From: Gallionella sp. | GTDB lineage: Bacteria; Pseudomonadota; Gammaproteobacteria; Burkholderiales; Gallionellaceae | Length of the DNA stretch: 41,966 nt | Assembly (NCBI GenBank): GCA_028688275.1 | Contig: JAQTYN010000028.1 | Location: 1-41,966 of the forward strand | Direction of reading: 5' to 3' | Shown here: piece after piece, positions 1-7,809 of the stretch | Numbering within the stretch: the stretch's first letter is position 1 | Layout: each line of letters begins with the position of its first letter | Position numbers and translations under genes: made by a program | Notes under the pieces: generated by a model | Told to the model about the DNA's origin: nothing | The model's database searches: none | Seen by the model: only the letters and a program-made list of their open reading frames with translations

Positions 1-284
1 GTTTGCAATGAAAATATGTTATAAAAACAAGAAGCCGAAAATGAAAATAACGATCTGGTTTGAAAAAAATCCACCCAACGCTGAAACAGGTCTTCAGAAT
101 CGGGTTTTTCTACAGCGTCGTTAGGTAAATCGGCGGCTAGTTTAGCAGATTGGGATTTGCGCACCAAACGGAACGCGGTTTTCAGCGTAACCACTAAAAC
201 AGGGAATTGAGATTTGGGTGTTATGCTCCATTTAACTTCGGGGGTATAGCATGTGCTTCTTAAACTACATCTTGCTCCGATGGA
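1..284. other. Left-edge stretch without a confident gene
   Basis: No complete gene is recognisable here. On the minus strand one frame stays open from about 280 to the window edge; its first half reads like a soluble protein with acidic and charged residues, but there is no ATG in that frame. The only usable start I see is a GTG at 194-192 without a clear ribosome binding site. The last part, near the edge, becomes Phe/Ser-rich and looks less protein-like. It may be the start of a gene running off the window, a decayed gene, or chance. I cannot assign a function. Confidence 0.25.
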
Positions 285-1055
285 CTATGTTTGGCGATTG
301 GGTGAAGTCTGGTGTGAGCACACGCTACATTGCGGATCAACCCTGAGGTTGATTTGGCGAATCGCCATGGTGAGGGCATTGATCGTGAGTAGTTTGCTAC
401 TTAAACCGTGTTCAATTTGCATCAACAACTTCAGCGTTTCGCCTGCTTGCATTGTGCCTATGATACCGACCAACGGCGAAAACACGCCTGTGGTGGCGCA
501 TCGTAGGGCTTCGGCTTCCATTTCTTCAGGGTAGAGACAGTTGTAGCAGGGGACATCAGCGTGACGGAAATCAAAGACGGCGACTTGCCCTGAAAACTGG
601 ATCGCCGCACCTGATACCAACGGTTTGCGCTGTGCTAAACAGGCACGGTTTATGGCGTAGCGGGTGGTGAAATTATCGCTGCAATCGAGTACCACATCAG
701 CTTGGGCAATCAGCGCATCTAATTCAGCCGCCTCGGCGCGTTGGGAGATGGTTAAACACACGACTTCAGGGTTGATGGCATGCACCGTACGTGCGGCAGA
801 TTCGACTTTGCTTTGTCCAATGGCGGCGGTTTGGTGGGCGACTTGGCGTTGTAAATTGCTTAAATCCACCGTGTCGTGGTCGCACAAAATCAGCTTGCCC
901 ACGCCGCTGGCTGCCAAATATAGAGTGGCGGGTGAGCCTAAGCCGCCAAGTCCGATAATGAGAACGGATGCATCCAGCAGGCGTTGTTGTCCTTCAATGC
1001 CGATTTCGTCGAGTAGGATGTGGCGGCTGTAGCGTAGCAATTGTTGGTCGTTCAT
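285..1055 (-). CDS. moeB: MoeB/ThiF/HesA family adenylyltransferase
   Basis: E1-like enzyme that adenylates the C-terminal Gly-Gly of a small sulfur-carrier protein (MoaD for molybdopterin, or ThiS for thiamine) so that it can receive sulfur; cytoplasmic. The 256-residue product has the ATP-binding GLGGLGSP loop at residues 35-42, the NLQRQ segment with the conserved Arg at about 70, the DCSDN motif at 124-128, and two CxxC zinc-binding pairs (C170/C173 and C243/C246). A further Cys at 186 lies where ThiF carries its acyl-disulfide Cys, so MoeB and ThiF cannot be separated by eye. I chose the ATG at 1055 because the family begins at the NDQQLLRYSRH segment; the 14 residues upstream do not fit. 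It lies downstream of ctpA on the same strand with about 200 bp to the gene at 1258. Confidence 0.85.
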   Translation of the reverse strand: MNDQQLLRYSRHILLDEIGIEGQQRLLDASVLIIGLGGLGSPATLYLAASGVGKLILCDHDTVDLSNLQRQVAHQTAAIGQSKVESAARTVHAINPEVVCLTISQRAEAAELDALIAQADVVLDCSDNFTTRYAINRACLAQRKPLVSGAAIQFSGQVAVFDFRHADVPCYNCLYPEEMEAEALRCATTGVFSPLVGIIGTMQAGETLKLLMQIEHGLSSKLLTINALTMAIRQINLRVDPQCSVCSHQTSPNRQT

Positions 1056-1107
1056 ATTTAATCTGTAGGGGGACGTTGCACGTGCTCCGATTTGCACCTA
1101 CGGCGCG

Positions 1108-1131
1108 CCCTCTCCCACCAGTGGGCGAGGG
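1108..1131. repeat. CCCTC...GAGGG hairpin between genes
   Basis: Arms CCCTCTCCCAC and GTGGGCGAGGG flank a two-base centre; they pair over 11 positions with a single T/G wobble. No T tract follows on either strand. The sequence belongs to the widespread CCCTC/GAGGG type of intergenic hairpin, and a relative occurs at 41839-41858. It lies between the minus-strand genes at 1258 and 1055 and could act as an mRNA processing or stabilising structure, or simply be a dispersed repeat. Confidence 0.55.
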
Positions 1132-1257
1132 AGGTTTGTGCAATGCATCTCAAAGAGTTTTATTTTTAATCAGTTGGTTGCGAATAAAATTGGGTGGATG
1201 CGCTAGGCTTCTCCACCCTACTCATCACCCACTAACAACTAACGGCTAGCAACTAAA

Positions 1258-1662
1258 CTACTTATATTTCCGCAATTCAGGCGGCGTGTCATCGCGATCA
1301 CCATGCAAATGGTGGTTATAGACCTCGGCAAAGACTTCCTGCTCATTTTTCTTGGTGTGATGCTCTGGAATATCCATATTGTGGCAACAGGTGTCTTCAC
1401 AGTAGTAAATAACCTGCCGCGCAATACGGTGTAGAAACCCATCATCCAGCACAAAACCTTGTGCCAGCAATATCTTCTCAAGGCTTTCTAAGGTGTGGTG
1501 TTGCAAGTGATAGCTCACCACCAAAGTGTTAGGCTTATCACTGCGTTGCACGGTGCAATTGGGCAGGGCATCTAGTAGTAAAAAAGCCTGCAACACCTGA
1601 CATTCAGGCTCGGCGGCGAAGACGAGATCACGTTGTTTTGCTAGATCAACCGTATTAGGCAT
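1258..1662 (-). CDS. Small HMA-like protein with Cys/His-rich tail
   Basis: A 134-residue cytoplasmic protein of unknown function. Residues about 20-72 have the alternating strand-helix pattern of a heavy-metal-associated ferredoxin-like fold, including a VVSYH strand and a LESLEKILLAQGF helix, but the usual CxxC metal loop is missing; only C21 and C36 occur there. The C-terminal half carries a cluster of potential metal ligands: C88, C92, C93, H94, H101, H102, H117, H118 and H120. This suggests metal binding or redox sensing, but that is inference. It starts 18 bp after the ctpA stop codon, so it is probably co-transcribed with ctpA and the moeB/thiF-like gene. Codon use looks like that of the neighbours. 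Confidence 0.75.
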   Translation of the reverse strand: MPNTVDLAKQRDLVFAAEPECQVLQAFLLLDALPNCTVQRSDKPNTLVVSYHLQHHTLESLEKILLAQGFVLDDGFLHRIARQVIYYCEDTCCHNMDIPEHHTKKNEQEVFAEVYNHHLHGDRDDTPPELRKYK

Positions 1663-1680
1663 ATTGTCCTCGCAGTGTGT

Positions 1681-3069
1681 TTATTTGCCATGCAAAATCT
1701 GCATTCCTTTGAGCAGATTTAATGCTTGATTAAGTTGGTAGTCGTCCTTAGAGCCAAATTCAGCAAAATCAGATTTTTTGCCATCCTCTTTGTTATCTGC
1801 TGGCGAGGCTGATTTTTTACGATCCGCTTTGTCTTCAGGCTGCTTGTCGTTTATTAGATGTTTATCTAAGTCAGCTTCACGCAAACGGAAGGCATTATCA
1901 AAAGCACTGGTGGCTGGATCTTCCACAATAATGTCAGGTACGATGCCTTTTGCTTGAATGGATCGCCCCCCTGGTGTGTAGTAGCGAGCTGTCGTCAGCT
2001 TGACAGCCGTATTGTTGCCCAACGGAAGGATGGTTTGCACCGAGCCTTTGCCGAAGGTTTGTGTTCCCATAATCACAGCGCGCTTATGATCTTGCAATGC
2101 GCCTGCGACGATTTCTGAGGCAGAGGCTGAACCGCCATTGACCAATACCACCATGGGAACGGTTTTGACTTCTGCGGGTAGGTTTTTCAGTGCATTTTTT
2201 GAACCTTCACCACGCAAATAATCTTCTGGTCTAGCGGTCAGGCGCATTTGGGCATCGGCAGTACGACCTTCGGTATAAACCACCAAAGCATCTTTTGCTA
2301 AGAAAGCGGCAGAAACTCCCACTGCACCATTCAATAAGCCACCAGGATCGTTGCGTAAATCCAGTATCAAGCCTTTCATTTCACCTTTGTTTTCTTTGAA
2401 CAGTTTTTCTAAGGCTGCGCCTAAGTTTTCGGTGGTGTGCTCTTGGAACTGGGTGACGCGGATAAACGCATAGCCTGGCTCAATCAATTTAGGCTTAACG
2501 CTTTGCACTTTAATGACCGCACGACTCAGGGTAAACAGCAAAGGCTTAGGCACGTCTTTGCGTATGACAGTCAGTACAATTTTGCTGCCTGGTTTGCCGC
2601 GCATCTTTTTAACGGCATCGTTGAGTGTTAGCCCTTTGACTAAGGTGTCGTCCAATTTAACGATTAAGTCACCGCTTTTAATCCCTGCTTGGAAGGCGGG
2701 TGTATCTTCGATGGGCGAAATGACTTTGACCAAGCCGTCTTCCATGCCAACTTCTATGCCCAGACCACCAAACTCACCTTGCGTGCCGACTTGCAATTCC
2801 TTGAAAGCTTCCGCATCCAAATAGGACGAGTGTGGATCCAGCCCGCTGACCATGCCGTTAATTGCACCTGCGATCAGTTTTTTGTCGCTGACGGATTCAA
2901 CATAATCGCTTTTGATGCGTCCGAACACCTCAGAGAAAGCGCGTAATTCTTCAACAGGCAAAGGGATTGCCGTACTTTCTTTGTCGGCGTGTGCGGCAAA
3001 TTGTAGTGTCAAAGCGACACCTGCAAACAAACCCAGACTGATTAAACCTGCTTTTTCAAAACGACGCAT
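1681..3069 (-). CDS. ctpA: Carboxyl-terminal processing protease (S41), CtpA
   Basis: Serine protease that trims the C-termini of envelope proteins in the periplasm; in gammaproteobacteria it is linked to control of peptidoglycan hydrolases. The 462-residue product begins with a signal anchor (residues 6-26), has a PDZ domain around 85-175 and the S41 catalytic domain with GGSASASE at 312-319 (nucleophile Ser) and FGKGSVQ with the general-base Lys at about 341. A charged, Lys/Asp-rich linker lies near 405-435. I chose the ATG at 3069 over one ten codons earlier because GGAG lies five bases upstream and the protein then starts directly with the signal segment. gpmI lies upstream on the same strand; in many relatives envC separates the two, but here there is only a non-coding gap of about 258 bp. 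Confidence 0.95.
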   Translation of the reverse strand: MRRFEKAGLISLGLFAGVALTLQFAAHADKESTAIPLPVEELRAFSEVFGRIKSDYVESVSDKKLIAGAINGMVSGLDPHSSYLDAEAFKELQVGTQGEFGGLGIEVGMEDGLVKVISPIEDTPAFQAGIKSGDLIVKLDDTLVKGLTLNDAVKKMRGKPGSKIVLTVIRKDVPKPLLFTLSRAVIKVQSVKPKLIEPGYAFIRVTQFQEHTTENLGAALEKLFKENKGEMKGLILDLRNDPGGLLNGAVGVSAAFLAKDALVVYTEGRTADAQMRLTARPEDYLRGEGSKNALKNLPAEVKTVPMVVLVNGGSASASEIVAGALQDHKRAVIMGTQTFGKGSVQTILPLGNNTAVKLTTARYYTPGGRSIQAKGIVPDIIVEDPATSAFDNAFRLREADLDKHLINDKQPEDKADRKKSASPADNKEDGKKSDFAEFGSKDDYQLNQALNLLKGMQILHGK

Positions 3070-3327
3070 TTTTACTCCAATAGAAAGATTTTTTCCCACA
3101 AATCCAGTGGGCTGAGCCGTTTTTCAGCGATACTCATGAGGATGAAGTATAAACTGGAATTCGTATTTTTACCGCGCTTGTCAATCGGATCGGCCCCTTT
3201 GGGAAGAGAGAGATGACTTACCCCCCATTTTAGGGAGATGGGGAAAGAGGGGAGGGAGAAGGGTAAAACCACCGCCCATAACAAGGAATGCTAAACTTTA
3301 TCCTTCACCTTTTGCCCTTCCCTCTTC

Positions 3328-4869
3328 TCATTTTAAGAGGTGAATCAGACTGGATCCCGTCATCTCACTGGGTTGTGCTAATCCCATAAGCGACAACACG
3401 CTGGGCGCAATATCTTGCAGTGCGCCACCTTCACTTAGTATTGCGGGTCGTCCGACATACACAAATGGCACTAAGTTCAATGTATGCGCCGTGTGAGGTT
3501 GGTGCGTCACTCGGTCTATCATTTGTTCGGCATTGCCATGGTCGGCGGTAATTAACACTTCGCCACCGATTTGTTGCATGGCTTTAACCACGCGTCCTAA
3601 ACAGACATCGAGCGTTTCAATCGCTTGGGTTGCGGCAGCTAAATTTCCGCTGTGTCCAACCATGTCACCATTAGCGTAGTTGCAGATGATGGCGTGATAT
3701 TGGCGTGACAGGATCGCCGCTTCCAATTTATCCGTCACTTCGACCGCACTCATTTCGGGCTGCAAATCATAGGTCGCCACTTTGGGTGAGGGCACAAGAA
3801 TACGATCTTCACCTGAGAAAGGTTGCTCTTTCCCACCGTTCATAAAGTACGTCACGTGCGCATATTTCTCGGTTTCGGCAATGCGTAATTGCTTCAGCCC
3901 TAGGTTGGATAAGTATTCGCCTAGGGTATTGTGAATTGCCACGGGCGTATAGGCGCAAGGCAGATGAAAATCTTCGCCATAGCTGGATAAGGTGGTGAAG
4001 TTCGCCAACTTGGGGAAATGCTGACGCGTAAAGCCCGCAAATGATTCATCGGTCAAGGCACGGGTGATTTCACGGGCACGGTCAGCACGGAAATTCATAA
4101 ACACCACGACATCGCCATCTTGCATTGTTGTGGGGGCATCACCTGCTGCCACAATCGCCGTGGCTTGAACAAATTCATCTGTTTCGCCACGAGTGTAGGC
4201 TAGATCCAATGCCGTCAGCGCATTCTCTGCCGTGAATTTTCCTACCCCTAGCGTGAGTAAATCGTAAGCAACTTCCACGCGCTCCCAGCGATTGTCTCTA
4301 TCCATCGCAAAAAATCGCCCTATGACGCTGGCGATTTTGCCTACGCCCAGTGCGTCGCAGCGTTGTTGTAATTGCTGTAATGACGCTGCGGCACTTTTAG
4401 GCGGTGTATCACGCCCATCTAAAAATGCATGAACACAAATTTTGCTTAATCCTGCCTTCGCCGTCATGTCCAACATAGCAAAAATATGCGTTTCATGACT
4501 ATGTACCCCGCCAGCGGATAACAAACCTAAAATGTGCAAGGTGCTGTTGTTTTGCTGAGCGGTTTGAATGGCTTGGGATAAGGCGGGGTTGTGGAAAAAC
4601 GTTCCTTCTTCAATATCCACATCCACGCGACTGAGTTCTTGATATACGATACGACCTGCACCAATATTTAAATGCCCCACTTCGGAATTCCCCATTTGTT
4701 TGCTGGGCAATCCGACGGATTTTTCGGATGCATTTAGTAGGGTGTGTGGGTAATCGCGCCACAGTTGATCCCAATTGGGTTTGTGAGCGGCGGCAATCGC
4801 GTTAAAATCGGTTTCCTCACGGTAGCCAAAACCATCTAAAATAATCAGTAGAACAGGCGTGATATTCAT
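3328..4869 (-). CDS. gpmI: 2,3-bisphosphoglycerate-independent phosphoglycerate mutase
   Basis: Interconverts 3- and 2-phosphoglycerate in glycolysis and gluconeogenesis through a phosphoserine intermediate using two Mn ions; cytoplasmic. The 513-residue length is normal. D12 in ILDGFG and the phosphorylated S62 in GNSEVGHLN are in place, and the C-terminal metal motif TADHGNAEQM is intact. Its start faces the ArsR gene at 4960 with a 90-bp divergent region. In E. coli the homologue (gpmM/yibO) is divergent from yibN-grxC-secB-gpsA; here that block begins only at 13149, so about 8.3 kb now separates the two halves. Confidence 0.97.
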   Translation of the reverse strand: MNITPVLLIILDGFGYREETDFNAIAAAHKPNWDQLWRDYPHTLLNASEKSVGLPSKQMGNSEVGHLNIGAGRIVYQELSRVDVDIEEGTFFHNPALSQAIQTAQQNNSTLHILGLLSAGGVHSHETHIFAMLDMTAKAGLSKICVHAFLDGRDTPPKSAAASLQQLQQRCDALGVGKIASVIGRFFAMDRDNRWERVEVAYDLLTLGVGKFTAENALTALDLAYTRGETDEFVQATAIVAAGDAPTTMQDGDVVVFMNFRADRAREITRALTDESFAGFTRQHFPKLANFTTLSSYGEDFHLPCAYTPVAIHNTLGEYLSNLGLKQLRIAETEKYAHVTYFMNGGKEQPFSGEDRILVPSPKVATYDLQPEMSAVEVTDKLEAAILSRQYHAIICNYANGDMVGHSGNLAAATQAIETLDVCLGRVVKAMQQIGGEVLITADHGNAEQMIDRVTHQPHTAHTLNLVPFVYVGRPAILSEGGALQDIAPSVLSLMGLAQPSEMTGSSLIHLLK

Positions 4870-4959
4870 CGGGTAGAATTAAAAGTGCACAATAATTTTT
4901 AAGCGCGCTATTCTAGCCCACTTTCGCCGTATTACTAAACTGTCAACTATGGAATAAAT

Positions 4960-5271
4960 ATGCCTCATTCGCTCCTCATCGACCATGAACAAGATATCGA
5001 ACGCGCTGCAAAAGCGATCAAAGCCATTGCCCATCCACTGCGACTAAAGATTTTATGTCTATTGGGTGAACAGGAGATGACGGTTCAAGATATTGTCGAA
5101 CAGTGCGGTACCTCACAGAGCAATATCTCGCAGCATCTGGCGATACTGCGAGATAAGTGTGTGTTGTGTACGCGCAAAGAAGCCAATTTTGTGTTTTATC
5201 GCATCAGTGATGTGCGTACATTGAAGTTGGTCGGACTCATGCGCGATGTTTTTTGTTCAAACAGTAATTAG
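4960..5271 (+). CDS. ArsR-family repressor, SqrR/BigR-like persulfide sensor
   Basis: Winged-helix repressor of 103 residues, full length for the ArsR/SmtB family. The recognition helix is at about 51-64 (TSQSNISQHLAILR). C33 (in LKILCLL) and C99 (in MRDVFC near the C-terminus) are exactly 66 residues apart, the same spacing as C41/C107 of SqrR and C42/C108 of BigR, which form a di- or tetrasulfide link when exposed to persulfides and then release DNA. The metal-binding CxCxxC of ArsR itself is absent; extra cysteines are C49, C67 and C70. The downstream genes include a sulfide:quinone oxidoreductase, which supports the sensor role. An AT-rich dyad at 5291-5308 is the likely operator. Function is inferred from cysteine spacing and context. 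Confidence 0.85.
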   Translation: MPHSLLIDHEQDIERAAKAIKAIAHPLRLKILCLLGEQEMTVQDIVEQCGTSQSNISQHLAILRDKCVLCTRKEANFVFYRISDVRTLKLVGLMRDVFCSNSN

Positions 5272-5290
5272 ATATTGTTTTTTATGGGTA

Positions 5291-5308
5291 TATTAGTATA
5301 TTCTAATA
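5291..5308. promoter_or_regulatory. Predicted operator TATTAG-N6-CTAATA overlapping a promoter
   Basis: Perfect inverted repeat with 6-bp arms TATTAG and CTAATA and the spacer TATATT. It lies 19 bp after the repressor gene and 28 bp before the adaptor ATG. The spacer TATATT matches a -10 box in 5 of 6 positions, and a weak -35 (TTGTTT at 5275-5280) lies 16 bp upstream, so the dyad would cover the -10. The same arms with the same spacing recur in front of tolC at 29948-29965. BigR is known to bind an AT-rich palindrome overlapping a -10 region. The binding protein is inferred to be the adjacent ArsR product. Confidence 0.6.
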
Positions 5309-5336
5309 GTCAAGAATGCTTAATCAGGACAATCAA

Positions 5337-6347
5337 ATGAAAAAAGCTTGGATTTTCCCTTTGCTGTTATGTGGTGTGATGCCCGTGCAGGCGGCTGAAC
5401 CTTTGGCGGTGGCATCCGTTCAATACCGTGAAGTGTCGCAGAGTTATCGCGCAGAAGGATTAGTTGAAGCCAGTCATCAATCTACGGTGTCCGCTCAAAT
5501 TTCTGGGCGCATTAAAGAGATCAATTTTGATGTAGGGGATCACGTCAAACAAGGACAAGTAATTGTGCGCATTGATGAACGCGAAGCCGCTCAAGCTGTC
5601 GTCGGTAGTCAAGGACAGGTGTTGCAGGCACAGGCGAGCATGCAAAATGCGAAATCCATTTACGAACGTAACAAGCAATTATTCAACCAGAAATTTATCA
5701 GCCAAGCTGCACTAGATAAATCCTTGGCAGATTATCAAGCGGCACAAGGTGCGGCAGCAGCCACTCAGGCGGGTGCCAGTCAAGCAAGTTTGGCGCATGG
5801 CTATACCGCTGTTGTTGCACCTTATGCGGGGGTCGTGGCAGCTCGTATGGTGGAAATGGGTGAGATGGTCATGCCTGGTAAGCCGCTGATGACGGGTTTT
5901 GATCCTAGCGAGCTTCGTGTAGTCGTAAACGTTCCTCAACATGAATTATTTGCTATTGGGACGCAACCTGATGTGCGCATTGAAGTGCCTGCTTTGCATC
6001 GTTGGATTAAAGCTGCATCTGCTACGGTACAACCCGTAGCGGATGTGCGTACGCATAGCACGCAGGTGCGCGTGTATTTGCCTGAAAATGAAGTTGGCAT
6101 CTACCCAGGGATGTTCGTGCGTGCTCATTTTGTGGTGGGCAAATCCAATAAGTTGGTGATTCCTATGAGTGCCGTGTTGCGACGTAGCGAGGTCGTAGGT
6201 GTTTATGTAGTAGATGGTAAGGGCGCAGCCAAATTGCGTCAGGTAAGGGTAGGGGAAAGTACGGCAGAGGGCATGATAGAGGTTTTGGCGGGATTAAATC
6301 CCAACGAAAAAGTTGCCTTGGATCCAGTCAAGGCGGGGTTGAAATAA
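5337..6347 (+). CDS. RND efflux periplasmic adaptor (HlyD/MFP family)
   Basis: Periplasmic adaptor joining an RND permease to an outer-membrane channel. The 336-residue product has a Sec signal peptide ending near VQA/AE at about residue 19 and no lipobox Cys. A biotinyl-lipoyl-like half-motif follows (VSAQISGRIKEINFDVGDHVKQG at about 50-72, abbreviated here as SGRIKEINFDVGD), then a helical hairpin and the matching second half (APYAGVVAARMVEMGEMV), beta-barrel and membrane-proximal domains. The ATG at 5337 has AGGA seven bases upstream and begins right at the signal peptide. It is the first gene after the predicted operator. It is separated from its permease (7837) by the SQR gene, an unusual order. 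Confidence 0.9.
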   Translation: MKKAWIFPLLLCGVMPVQAAEPLAVASVQYREVSQSYRAEGLVEASHQSTVSAQISGRIKEINFDVGDHVKQGQVIVRIDEREAAQAVVGSQGQVLQAQASMQNAKSIYERNKQLFNQKFISQAALDKSLADYQAAQGAAAATQAGASQASLAHGYTAVVAPYAGVVAARMVEMGEMVMPGKPLMTGFDPSELRVVVNVPQHELFAIGTQPDVRIEVPALHRWIKAASATVQPVADVRTHSTQVRVYLPENEVGIYPGMFVRAHFVVGKSNKLVIPMSAVLRRSEVVGVYVVDGKGAAKLRQVRVGESTAEGMIEVLAGLNPNEKVALDPVKAGLK

Positions 6348-6374
6348 CAATTAATCATTGAGGGGGAAGTGGAG

Positions 6375-7649
6375 ATGGCGCATATTGTTGTGATGGGTGC
6401 AGGTATTGGCGGCATGCCAATGGCTTACGAAATGCAAGAAAAGATTCGTAAAGCCGACAAGGTGACCGTGATTTCTAACGGGGAGAATTTTCATTTCGTA
6501 CCATCCAATCCTTGGGTGGGGGTGAAATGGCGTGATCGGGAAGATATAGAATTCGGTGTGCGTCCCTACTTGGAAAAGAAAGGCATCAACTTCATTTCCA
6601 CAGGTGTTAAACGCGTGCATCCAGATGAAAATCGTTTGGAGTTAAACGACGGCAGCAGCGTGGAATATGACTTTCTGGTGATTGCGACAGGTCCAAAATT
6701 GGCTTTTTCTGAAGTCGAAGGTTTAGGTCCTCATGGTGGTCATACCCATTCGGTTTGCCACGTCGATCATGCCATGCAATCTCACGACATCTGGGAGAAT
6801 TTTACTAAAGCACCAGGACCTATCGTTGTAGGCGCAGTGCAAGGCGCATCTTGTTTTGGCCCTGCCTACGAATATGCTTTCATCATGGAAACCGATCTGC
6901 GTCGCCGCAAAATCCGCGACAAAGTACCCATGACCTTCGTCACTTCTGAACCTTACATTGGTCATTTGGGGCTGGGCGGCGTGGGCGATTCCAAAGGAAT
7001 ATTGGAATCCGCCATGCGCGACAAGCACATCAAATGGATCTGTAACGCCAAAGTGACGAAAGTGGAAGCGGGCAAAATGTTTGTCACAGAACATGATGAC
7101 CAAGGCGTTGAAAAAGCCAAGCATGAACTACCCTTCGCATACAGCATGATGTTGCCTGCCTTTTTGGGCGTGGACGCAGTATTCGGTATCCCAGGTTTGA
7201 CCAACCCGCGCGGCTTCATTTTGATTGATGAACATCAACGCAATCCGACCTATAAGAACATCTATGCCGTAGGGGTGTGCGTAGCGATTCCCCCTGTTGA
7301 GAAAACCCCTGTGCCACTAGGTACGCCTAAAACAGGCTACATGATTGAATCCATGGTAACCGCAACGGTACATAATATCTATTCTGAGCTGAGGGGCAAC
7401 CCACCGACCAGCAAAGCGACGTGGAATGCGATTTGTTTGGCGGATTTTGGTGAAGGTGGCGTGGCTTTCGTGGCGATGCCGCAAATCCCACCACGTAATG
7501 TCAACTGGTTCTCCGAAGGGAAGTGGGTACACGTGGCTAAGATTGCCTTTGAAAAGTATTTCATTCGCAAGATGAAACGCGGCACGTCTGAGCCAATTTA
7601 TGAGAAAACAGTACTCAAAGCGATGGGCATCGAAAAACTATTGAAGTAA
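6375..7649 (+). CDS. sqr: Sulfide:quinone oxidoreductase
   Basis: FAD flavoprotein at the cytoplasmic membrane that oxidises sulfide to sulfane sulfur/polysulfide and passes electrons to quinone. The 424-residue product has the N-terminal dinucleotide loop GAGIGG, the FVPSNPWVGV segment, and the three cysteines needed for catalysis: C128 (HSVCHVDH), C160 (GASCFGPAYEY) and C354 (NAICLADFG). The first two have the same numbers as in the Acidithiobacillus ferrooxidans enzyme, which the whole sequence closely resembles as I recall it. The C-terminal amphipathic stretch (VHVAKIAFEKYFIRKMKRG) is the usual membrane anchor. I chose the ATG at 6375, not the GTG at 6369, because homologues begin MAHxV; GGGGG lies just upstream. 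It follows the adaptor by 27 bp and is followed by a strong terminator. Confidence 0.95.
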   Translation: MAHIVVMGAGIGGMPMAYEMQEKIRKADKVTVISNGENFHFVPSNPWVGVKWRDREDIEFGVRPYLEKKGINFISTGVKRVHPDENRLELNDGSSVEYDFLVIATGPKLAFSEVEGLGPHGGHTHSVCHVDHAMQSHDIWENFTKAPGPIVVGAVQGASCFGPAYEYAFIMETDLRRRKIRDKVPMTFVTSEPYIGHLGLGGVGDSKGILESAMRDKHIKWICNAKVTKVEAGKMFVTEHDDQGVEKAKHELPFAYSMMLPAFLGVDAVFGIPGLTNPRGFILIDEHQRNPTYKNIYAVGVCVAIPPVEKTPVPLGTPKTGYMIESMVTATVHNIYSELRGNPPTSKATWNAICLADFGEGGVAFVAMPQIPPRNVNWFSEGKWVHVAKIAFEKYFIRKMKRGTSEPIYEKTVLKAMGIEKLLK

Positions 7650-7664
7650 AAAAGCTCTTTATTT

Positions 7665-7710
7665 ACCGCTGTGTAGCCTCGTTTTGGCTATGCGGCGGTT
7701 TTGTTGTTTT
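7665..7710 (+). terminator. Rho-independent terminator after sqr
   Basis: ACCGCTGTGTAGCC at 7665-7678 pairs with GGCTATGCGGCGGT at 7686-7699 over 14 positions (three G-T wobbles), around a 7-base loop, followed by TTTGTTGTTTT. It begins 15 bp after the sqr stop codon. It should end most transcripts of the adaptor-sqr unit before the RND permease gene, so the permease needs read-through or its own promoter. Confidence 0.8.
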
Positions 7711-7729
7711 AGTCAATCGAAATTAGGAT

Positions 7730-7741
7730 AGACACGTGTCT
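7730..7741. promoter_or_regulatory. Perfect 12-bp palindrome upstream of the RND gene
   Basis: AGACACGTGTCT is a perfect dyad in the gap between the sqr terminator and the RND start codon. It does not resemble the TATTAG-N6-CTAATA operator. It could be a binding site for a second regulator controlling the permease. No convincing -35/-10 pair was found next to it, so the role is open. Confidence 0.35.
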
Positions 7742-7779
7742 TGATGTTTTCAGGGCAATTTTAGTAGGAAGTTTCTACT

Positions 7780-7809
7780 CCTTAAAGGTGCGTGATGGCA
7801 CTTTTAAGG
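7780..7809 (+). other. 12-bp stem hairpin in the RND 5' leader
   Basis: CCTTAAAGGTGC (7780-7791) pairs with GCACTTTTAAGG (7798-7809) around the loop GTGATG with one G-T wobble. There is no T tract, so it is not a normal terminator. It ends 27 bp before the RND start codon and would form in any transcript entering the gene; it may protect the mRNA end or tune expression of the permease. Confidence 0.45.

Noticed and set aside
1..194. Frameshifted gene at the left edge
   Set aside because: A run of seven T on the minus strand suggested a frame change to a hydrophobic end with a stop, but there is not enough sequence to decide.
968..1249. Open frame on the plus strand, 93 codons
   Set aside because: It overlaps the start of the MoeB/ThiF-like gene antisense and the hairpin repeat; the product has no family features.
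3072..3284. Minus-strand open frame between gpmI and ctpA
   Set aside because: It overlaps the ctpA ribosome site and start, and its product shows no resemblance to EnvC or another family.
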